In this document: positions 1 to 7,699 of the stretch, one piece after another
Numbering within the stretch: position 1 is the first letter of the stretch
How the letters are laid out: each line of letters starts with the position of its first letter
Assembly (NCBI GenBank): GCA_014376325.1
Contig: JACMRP010000148.1
Coordinates: 1-7,699, forward strand
Origin: Pseudobdellovibrionaceae bacterium
GTDB lineage: Bacteria; Bdellovibrionota; Bdellovibrionia; Bdellovibrionales; Bdellovibrionaceae
Direction of reading: 5' to 3'
Length of the DNA stretch: 7,699 nt
Program-made: the position numbers and the translations under genes
The notes under the pieces: generated by a model
What the model was told of the DNA's origin: nothing
Database searches by the model: none
Seen by the model: only the letters and a program-made list of their open reading frames with translations

Positions 1-196
1 AAGCCTGTTCGTACTGACCACCGCGTGCAAGTGCCAACGCCTGATTCATTTGTTGCTTCAACGGCGAATTTTTCACTGCCGGCGCTTTCACGATGGGCGC
101 ACCAGAACGTCGCGGAGCCGCACGTTTTGTCGGCGCGGCGAGGGCCGCAGTTCCCGATACACTCAGAATTAAGAAGAATGCGAGAAGATTTCTCAT
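1..196 (-). CDS. Secreted TPR-like protein, N-terminal part (3' end beyond window)
   Basis: The frame opens with ATG at 194-196 and stays open to the left edge, giving 65 complete codons. The start overlaps the stop of the upstream barrel gene as ATGA, and a GGAGG ribosome site lies 10 bases upstream. Residues 1-20 (MRNLLAFFLILSVSGTAALA) form a clear signal peptide with likely cleavage after ALA, so the product should be periplasmic. Residues 21-45 are a basic linker rich in Ala, Pro, Lys and Arg. From about residue 46 the sequence becomes helical, with an ALALARGGQYEQA segment that looks like the first helix and turn of a tetratricopeptide repeat. TPR proteins are usually protein-binding scaffolds. 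Its place directly after two beta-barrel genes suggests it binds them on the periplasmic side, like GltC in Myxococcus gliding. The TPR call rests on a single partial repeat. The gene itself is well supported by the coupled start and signal peptide. Confidence 0.8.
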   Translation of the reverse strand, partial: MRNLLAFFLILSVSGTAALAAPTKRAAPRRSGAPIVKAPAVKNSPLKQQMNQALALARGGQYEQA

Positions 197-1026
197 CGGT
201 ATGTTGCCTCCGGATAGAAGAAACTCATGCCCACGGTTAACAGTAGGTCATTAAAGCTCTGAACGGTTCCGGTGGTCGACTTTGCGGAATAGGCCATCAT
301 GCTAAAATCCCAATTCACCGAAAATCTTTTTGAGATGGCGAAATTCTGACCGGTGCCCAAATGGAAGGTTGCGCCGGTTCCCCCCGTGCTGACTGTAGTA
401 TTGCCAAGTCCTGCAGTAAAATAATGTTCAAATGGGACTATCTTTTTATTTAACCAAGTCATCTTTCCGTAGAACGGCGTGTACTTGGCGTCTAAACCAA
501 GATAACTCTGAGGAAAAACGAAAGCGTCAGCGGCAATCCCATTATTTTCGTGAAGCTCATTGGTCGCCTGTCTGGCGGAACTCGTTAAGGCCGTGTAAGT
601 TCCCTCTAGGCCCCAGGCCTCCGTAAAATAGTAGGCCGCTTTCAACGAAATCCCCATAGTTGTGAACCAAGGGTTGTTCGTGATCGTTGTAAATGCACCG
701 GTGAACTGAATACGCTGCGATTTCGGTAGAAATCTTTTTTGAATTACCGAGATTTCGCTGAAAGGCGCTAAACTGCCCAAACCAGAAAAATCGCTGAGTT
801 TATTATTTTTCTGAACTTCCGCACGATCTTCACCAGCATCGATTTTTTGATTCTGGGCGCCGGGAACATAGGTGTTCTGTTGTTTCGGCGCGGTTTTATC
901 AAGTTCCATTTCGATTACATTCAAATCATCACCCGCGCTGGACTCTTGAGCCAAGGCACTAACGGAAGCGGAGGTCACTCCGAAGAGAACCGCCATGCTT
1001 AAAATTGTTTTAAAGTAACTTTGCAT
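193..1026 (-). CDS. Outer-membrane beta-barrel protein 2 (GltB-like position)
   Basis: This is a secreted protein of 277 residues. I chose the ATG at 1024-1026 because AAGGA lies 8 bases upstream of it; for the ATG at 1033-1035 the same AAGG is immediately adjacent and too close to work. Residues 1-26 are a signal peptide (basic start, hydrophobic core, ALA then Gln). Residues 27 to about 90 form a hydrophilic linker, acidic at its start (DDLNVIEMELD). From about 92 to 270 alternating polar and hydrophobic strands with many aromatics and glycines indicate a small beta-barrel, including FYGKM at 185-189, which also occurs in the upstream neighbour. The last strand ends GMSFF and is followed by a seven-residue tail, YPEATYR, instead of ending on the aromatic residue. 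It resembles the outer-membrane beta-barrel family common in myxobacteria and Bdellovibrio. A role in gliding or envelope structure is inferred from context only. Confidence 0.82.
   Translation of the reverse strand: MQSYFKTILSMAVLFGVTSASVSALAQESSAGDDLNVIEMELDKTAPKQQNTYVPGAQNQKIDAGEDRAEVQKNNKLSDFSGLGSLAPFSEISVIQKRFLPKSQRIQFTGAFTTITNNPWFTTMGISLKAAYYFTEAWGLEGTYTALTSSARQATNELHENNGIAADAFVFPQSYLGLDAKYTPFYGKMTWLNKKIVPFEHYFTAGLGNTTVSTGGTGATFHLGTGQNFAISKRFSVNWDFSMMAYSAKSTTGTVQSFNDLLLTVGMSFFYPEATYR
207..211 (-). promoter_or_regulatory. Shine-Dalgarno site for the TPR-like gene
   Basis: GGAGG on the minus strand lies 10 bases before the ATG at 194-196. It is inside the last codons of the upstream barrel gene, encoding part of its Pro-Glu-Ala-Thr tail. 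Together with the ATGA stop/start overlap it supports translational coupling of the two genes. Confidence 0.7.
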
Positions 1027-1034
1027 ATAGGCCA

Positions 1035-1039
1035 TCCTT
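1035..1039 (-). promoter_or_regulatory. Shine-Dalgarno site that decides the barrel 2 start
   Basis: AAGGA on the minus strand partly overlaps the TAA stop of barrel 1 (1038-1040). It is 8 bases from the ATG at 1024-1026, the usual spacing, but abuts the in-frame ATG at 1033-1035. This favours the shorter protein beginning MQSYFK, which also has the more typical signal-peptide start. Confidence 0.65.
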
Positions 1040-1817
1040 AAAACATGAAATTCACGCCAAGATCCATATTGGTCGTGTAAGTAAGTCGATCTTCAAATTT
1101 GTCGTACGAAGGCGCTGGGTGAGTTGGGCCCAACGAAGGGGTCGAGACTGGCGCACCGGCACCGCCGCTATAAAACGGTATCGGAGCATTATTCATGAAC
1201 ATTCGAACGTCGAAACGAAGACTCAAAGATTTAGTTATGTAATATTTCTGTCCTAGTCCTAAAGCGATACCAGGATAAGACTTGTTAGAATAAGTAATCA
1301 TGCCTCCAGCGAGAGATCCAAAAGTCGACAGGTTAAAGACGATGGATTTGCTTAAACTCATTTTTCCGTAAAACGCTTTAAAATTATAGTCCAACATCAT
1401 TGTATATTTTGGCGCCGGAGCTCTCGAGAAATCTAACTCGATGGGAGGATTGCTCACCCCAGATTGCGGCGTGCTCTTCAATTGATCCCCATACTTGCTT
1501 AACCCTGACTGATTCATTTCGTAAAATAAACCAATCGCGTGATCTTCCGACCAGTGATAGTAACCAGCGATTCCAAACTTGCTCACGTTGAAAATCGGTT
1601 CGGTCAAAGCATTGCCGTAGTATCCACCGATTTCGTATTTGCCGGCAGTATTGACGTTTCTGTTCTTTACGCTGACGGGTTTATCAAAAACCGGATAGAC
1701 CGATTCCTGTGCAAGTTCTTCCTGCGGTAGTTCCACAACTTCTGCTGCAAAAGCGACACGTTGTAAAAGCAACGCCGCTAAGAACAGACTCAATCCTTTG
1801 AGTGCATTCTTGACCAT
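1038..1817 (-). CDS. Outer-membrane beta-barrel protein 1 (GltA-like position)
   Basis: This is a 259-residue secreted protein. Its ATG (1815-1817) directly follows the kdsC stop TAA without a gap, and AGGAAGG lies 6 bases upstream. Residues 1-24 form a signal peptide with likely cleavage at AFA/AEV. Residues 25-47 are an acidic linker (VVELPQEELAQES). From about 48 the sequence shows beta-barrel strands rich in Tyr, Phe and Gly, with FYGKM at 149-153, and it ends on a terminal Phe (NFMF) as expected for proteins inserted by the BAM complex. Residues about 48-105 align by eye with residues about 92-150 of barrel 2, and the FYGKM and GLGQKYYITKSLSLRFD regions also match it, so the two are likely tandem paralogues. 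The family resembles the small outer-membrane barrels of myxobacteria and Bdellovibrio. No enzymatic or pore function can be read from sequence. A gliding-complex role is inferred from the barrel-barrel-TPR order. Confidence 0.85.
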   Translation of the reverse strand: MVKNALKGLSLFLAALLLQRVAFAAEVVELPQEELAQESVYPVFDKPVSVKNRNVNTAGKYEIGGYYGNALTEPIFNVSKFGIAGYYHWSEDHAIGLFYEMNQSGLSKYGDQLKSTPQSGVSNPPIELDFSRAPAPKYTMMLDYNFKAFYGKMSLSKSIVFNLSTFGSLAGGMITYSNKSYPGIALGLGQKYYITKSLSLRFDVRMFMNNAPIPFYSGGAGAPVSTPSLGPTHPAPSYDKFEDRLTYTTNMDLGVNFMF

Positions 1818-2339
1818 TTAGGACCTTCCTGATGATGAAAAAGCGCCATGTTTGAATATCAAATCACAGACTTCGCGAACGGCACCGTTGCCGCCCGTTC
1901 TTTTAGTAACGTACTTCGATACTTCGATCACTTCGTCCACCGCTTCTGGAACCGTGGCACCGAATGCGACCGCTTGAAGCAATGGGATGTCATAAATATC
2001 GTCGCCGACATAAGCCATCTCTTCCGGCTTTAACCCGGTTTGTTTTTGCAGATCCAAGAATGGAGGGATTTTGTCGGTAGCACCTTCGTAGAAATACTGA
2101 ATGCCGAGAACTTTAATACGTGCACGTATTTCTTCGGTCTTGCTCTGAGTAATGACGGCAAGTTTATAGCCGTGCTCGATAAGTCGTTTAATTCCGACCC
2201 CGTCGCGAATACAAAAGAAACGTTTCCAATCGCCATTGGAATCCATCCAAATTTTGCAATCGGTCATTACTCCATCCACATCGAGGACGAGCATTTTAAT
2301 ATTTCTTAGTTTTACGAAATCTATTGCCACTCGCACCAT
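1818..2339 (-). CDS. kdsC: 3-deoxy-D-manno-octulosonate 8-phosphate phosphatase KdsC
   Basis: This cytoplasmic HAD-superfamily phosphatase hydrolyses Kdo-8-phosphate to Kdo before activation by KdsB. From the ATG at 2337-2339 it has 173 residues, within the usual 165-190. The nucleophile motif DVDGVMTD begins at residue 20 (Asp20, Asp22), the motif II Thr is in VITQS (Thr64), the motif III Lys is probably Lys90 in ATDK, and the Mg-binding GDD is at 112-114 (YVGDDIYD). The C-terminal GGNGAVRE is typical of KdsC, which lacks a cap domain and works as a tetramer. The start is uncertain: the frame is also open from a TTG at 2364-2366, and GTG (2328-2330) and ATG (2292-2294) are alternatives. None has a convincing Shine-Dalgarno site. 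The gene is separated from kdsD by 66 bases and abuts barrel 1. Function is well supported by motifs and by the Kdo genes nearby. Confidence 0.92.
   Translation of the reverse strand: MVRVAIDFVKLRNIKMLVLDVDGVMTDCKIWMDSNGDWKRFFCIRDGVGIKRLIEHGYKLAVITQSKTEEIRARIKVLGIQYFYEGATDKIPPFLDLQKQTGLKPEEMAYVGDDIYDIPLLQAVAFGATVPEAVDEVIEVSKYVTKRTGGNGAVREVCDLIFKHGAFSSSGRS
1824..1830 (-). promoter_or_regulatory. Shine-Dalgarno site for barrel 1
   Basis: AGGAAGG on the minus strand lies within the last codons of kdsC, 6 bases before the ATG at 1815-1817. It is among the strongest ribosome sites in the window and suggests efficient translation of the barrel gene relative to kdsC, which has no comparable site. 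Confidence 0.65.
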
Positions 2340-2405
2340 TGTGAAAAAAATTACACAAGGGGGCAAGGTTATCAGTTAGCGAACTCGACCTAAGTCACCG
2401 AAAGT
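2340..2405 (-). other. Longest intergenic gap, between kdsD and kdsC
   Basis: This 66-base gap is the only appreciable break in the gene chain. On the minus strand it contains a weak promoter-like pair, TTGCCC (2361-2366) and CACAAT (2338-2343), separated by 17 bases, with a T-rich spacer. A possible short stem (AGTT/AACT) lies further upstream, but no GC-rich hairpin followed by a U-run is seen, so there is no supported intrinsic terminator. It could hold a secondary promoter for kdsC and the barrel genes; the matches are only 4 of 6 in each box. Confidence 0.3.
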
Positions 2406-5780
<3,375 letters not shown>

Positions 5781-5784
<4 letters not shown>

Positions 5785-6359
5785 TTCGCCTTTACCCAAT
5801 TTTCGTAAAGATATTCTTCAACTTCGTCATGGCCAGTTTTTTTAAGCGCGGAGGTCATGAAAACCGTGTTCGTTCCCGAGTCTTTTTTGATGCGCGTTTT
5901 GTTATTCAGAATATCGTTCTTCGACATTTTGTCAGACTTGGTCAGCACGATCGCTAGAGGAATGCCGCGCGACTCAGTGTAAGCCTTCAGAAGCTCTTCG
6001 TCTTCGCTCCACTCGCGACGCCCGTCCATAACCAAGACTAATCCGGCTAACTCTTCGCGAACGCTCAGATAGTTTTCAACCATCGTGTGCCACTGGCGCA
6101 TTTCATCGCCAGAACGCGCGGCGAATCCGTATCCAGGCATATCTACGATGATGTAGCTATCTCCACGCGTAAAGAAATTTAACAGTCGCGTTTTTCCGGG
6201 AGTGTCGCTGACCTTGGCGACTTTGCTGTTCGCGAGCGAATTGAGGAAGGAACTTTTCCCTGCATTCGAACGTCCGGCAATCGCGATCTCGCGTTTTCCA
6301 GTTTTAGGATAGTCTTTCGGCAAGACGGCACTTTTTAAAAATTTAATAGGTCCAGGCAT
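5781..6359 (-). CDS. engB: Ribosome biogenesis GTPase EngB/YsxC/YihA
   Basis: This is a TrmE-Era-EngA-EngB-Septin-like GTPase needed for assembly of the large ribosomal subunit; in Bacillus subtilis and E. coli the orthologue is essential. The 192 residues match the family. Visible GTPase motifs are G1 GRSNAGKSS (29-37), the conserved DTPGKTR switch region (52-58), G3 DMPGYG (73-78), G4 TKSD (140-143) and G5 SAL (170-172). The 28 residues before G1, with ALPK-type basic character, are normal. The start is ATG at 6357-6359 with AGGA 7 bases upstream. The gap to the upstream gene is 14 bases, and the stop overlaps the kdsB start. There is no obvious functional link with Kdo synthesis; co-transcription is the likely reason for the position. 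Confidence 0.97.
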
Positions 6360-6366
6360 GGGCCGA

Positions 6367-6370
6367 TCCT
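6367..6370 (-). promoter_or_regulatory. Shine-Dalgarno site for engB
   Basis: AGGA on the minus strand lies 7 bases before the engB ATG, in the 14-base gap just after the TAG stop of the upstream gene (6374-6376). It supports the chosen engB start. Confidence 0.6.
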
Positions 6371-6373
6371 ATT

Positions 6374-7699
6374 CTACGTTCCGGTTTTTTTCAAACTCCT
6401 GAGGCTTGCATCAATCAAATCTGCAAGGTCCGAGGCCATCAAAGTCCGGGTCGAATGCCCGCGTCGAAGCCAGTCATCGGCAATACGGCCGTGCAAGTAG
6501 GCACCTAAAAGCGCTGCGTCCCGCGTGGAATGGCCCTGAGCCATTAAAGAGCCTATAAAACCCGCTAAAATATCGCCGGTACCAGCTTTCGCGAGCGCCA
6601 CGTTGCCCGAACCAATGATCCAAGACTTTCCTTGGGTTCCTAGCACTGTGCGAAAGCCTTTGAACAAAATATGCGCATTTAACTCTTGGGTCGCACGTTC
6701 TACGGCCTGGAGCCGGTCCATTTCCAGATCTCGAGCATCAGAATCGAGCAAACGCGCAAGCTCTCCTGCATGAGGAGTCAGCAACCATTCCGGCGGAAGC
6801 GGAGGGGTCTTCGTTTTCGACAATAAAGTCAACGCATCGGCATCAACCAAAACTTTTTTATGACTACCTAGTAAATGCGAAAGCATTTTCTGAGATTGCT
6901 CGGTCACGCCAAGACCGGGCCCGATGACGACGGCAGAATATTTTTTCAAATCACTCGTCAAAAATTCTTCCGGCGTTAAACGCAAAAAATCTGGCCGTGC
7001 TGAGCGAAATATTTCGGAGCTAGATGTGCAAAGGCTGACGTAACCGCAGCCCATCCGCGCGGCGGCTTCGGCCGTCAGAATTGCGGCTCCGTCCGTGCCG
7101 GCAGAACCCGCAACAACCAACAGATGCCCGAAACTGGATTTGTTGCCGGTAGCCCTTCTAGTTCGCAAAAGTTTTTTGGCGGCGCGCGGCCCGATTAAAA
7201 AAACTGAATCCGCTTCGGCGTTAAATATATTTTTTGGCAGCGAAATGGAAACACCGCAAATTTTCCCCGCGCAGGCCGTGCCCTCATTTAAAAAAAGCCC
7301 GGGCTTTGCCGGCAATAGAGTCAGCGTATAAGTCGCGCGGATGGCCTCGCCAAAAATAGTCCCGCGATTGGCGTCGAGCCCCGAAGGTATATCCACCGAA
7401 ATAATTTTTGCTTTGCCCCGATTGATCCATCGTATCTGTTTCGCAACATCGGGTTCAATGTTTCGGTTTAAACCTATTCCGAAACAGGCATCGATAATCC
7501 ATTCAAAATTTTCGACGGACCAGGCAGCGCCCACAAGCAGTTGAACGTTAAATTTTTTTGCCAGCACGCCCGCGATGATTCTGCCATCTGCTCCGTTATG
7601 GCCGGGACCGCACCAAATTCCGATACGCAACTCCGGCAAAGCATCGCGGAATTCTGGCAAAGCTAAAATTCTATCCGCTAGCGCATGGCCTGCCCGTGC
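6374..7699 (-). CDS. nnrDE: Bifunctional NAD(P)HX epimerase/dehydratase (NnrE-NnrD fusion), 5' end beyond window
   Basis: This enzyme repairs hydrated NADH and NADPH: the N-terminal domain epimerises NAD(P)HX and the C-terminal domain dehydrates it using ADP or ATP. The frame is open to the right edge. A TTG at 7658-7660 could be taken as a start, but the 13 codons upstream (ARAGHALADRILA) match the conserved helix before the first loop of the epimerase, so the true start is outside. Of the 441 residues in the window, the epimerase part (about 1-160) has GPGHNGADG (31-39), the FGIGL region (73-77) and DIPSGLD (103-109). The dehydratase part (about 165-441) has FGHLLVVAGS (190-199), GPGLG (260-264), DADAL (286-290), PHAGE (309-313) and the nucleotide-binding AGTGDILAG (371-379). 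The first loop deviates from the usual NNGGDG. The E. coli YjeF fusion has the same domain order. Its stop is 14 bases before engB. Confidence 0.95.
   Translation of the reverse strand, partial: ARAGHALADRILALPEFRDALPELRIGIWCGPGHNGADGRIIAGVLAKKFNVQLLVGAAWSVENFEWIIDACFGIGLNRNIEPDVAKQIRWINRGKAKIISVDIPSGLDANRGTIFGEAIRATYTLTLLPAKPGLFLNEGTACAGKICGVSISLPKNIFNAEADSVFLIGPRAAKKLLRTRRATGNKSSFGHLLVVAGSAGTDGAAILTAEAAARMGCGYVSLCTSSSEIFRSARPDFLRLTPEEFLTSDLKKYSAVVIGPGLGVTEQSQKMLSHLLGSHKKVLVDADALTLLSKTKTPPLPPEWLLTPHAGELARLLDSDARDLEMDRLQAVERATQELNAHILFKGFRTVLGTQGKSWIIGSGNVALAKAGTGDILAGFIGSLMAQGHSTRDAALLGAYLHGRIADDWLRRGHSTRTLMASDLADLIDASLRSLKKTGT

Noticed and set aside
25..240. Plus-strand open frame of 71 codons near the left edge
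   Set aside because: It lies antisense to the TPR-like gene, whose signal peptide, ribosome site and ATGA coupling are much stronger evidence for coding on the minus strand.
2142..2150. KdsC motif II reading ITQS instead of ITGR
   Set aside because: The motif varies in genuine KdsC proteins (I recall ITTAQ in Haemophilus influenzae), and the catalytic Asp, Thr, Lys and GDD residues are all present, so it is not evidence of lost function.
2040..2309. Plus-strand open frame of 89 codons opposite kdsC
   Set aside because: Entirely antisense to the conserved HAD domain of KdsC, with no recognisable motif or start signal.
2340..2357. TGTG-N10-CACA inverted repeat upstream of kdsC, as a CRP/FNR-type operator
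   Set aside because: Half-sites are only four bases, spacing is two bases longer than a CRP site, and the centre is simple A/T; too weak to call.
2369..2392. Possible terminator hairpin after kdsD
   Set aside because: The stem is four base pairs with mismatches and is not followed directly by a U-run, so it does not meet the pattern of an intrinsic terminator.
7658..7660. TTG as start of the NAD(P)HX repair enzyme
   Set aside because: Upstream in-frame codons to the window edge encode a conserved-looking epimerase helix, so the gene continues beyond the window.

Overview
The window is a gene-dense stretch of a Gram-negative genome. All nine recognisable genes lie on the minus strand, so transcription runs from right to left. 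Intergenic space is almost absent: most neighbours overlap by 1-4 bases or sit within 14 bases, and the only real gap is about 66 bases. Kdo (LPS core sugar) genes show an outer membrane with LPS. The tandem outer-membrane beta-barrel proteins followed by a secreted TPR-type protein, together with the gene order, suggest Bdellovibrionota or a related former-deltaproteobacterial (myxobacteria-like) lineage. That placement is inferred from protein style and synteny, not from a search.

Right part (7699-5782): the 3' end of a bifunctional NAD(P)HX repair enzyme (epimerase plus dehydratase, start outside the window), then the ribosome-assembly GTPase EngB/YsxC. Centre (5784-1818): kdsB (CMP-Kdo synthetase), pyrG (CTP synthase), kdsD (arabinose-5-phosphate isomerase) and kdsC (Kdo-8-phosphate phosphatase). 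This block makes and activates Kdo. PyrG supplies the CTP that KdsB consumes, KdsD makes the arabinose-5-phosphate precursor, and KdsC removes the phosphate before activation. The condensing enzyme KdsA is not in the window, and pyrG and kdsD overlap, so there is no room for it at its common position between them.

Left part (1817-1): two adjacent, related secreted beta-barrel proteins of 259 and 277 residues, then the first 65 codons of a third secreted protein with a signal peptide, a basic proline/alanine-rich linker and what looks like the start of a TPR helix. The last gene runs off the left edge. This barrel-barrel-TPR order resembles GltA-GltB-GltC of the Myxococcus xanthus gliding machinery, and it sits where lptC/lptA/lptB often follow kdsC in other proteobacteria. 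It is the most interesting part of the window, but the functional link is inference.

Several starts were placed by Shine-Dalgarno spacing rather than by taking the longest frame: kdsB at 5784, pyrG at 5047 and the second barrel at 1026. No RNA genes, mobile elements, CRISPR arrays or clear intrinsic terminators were seen, and no stretch over 300 bases lacks a gene.
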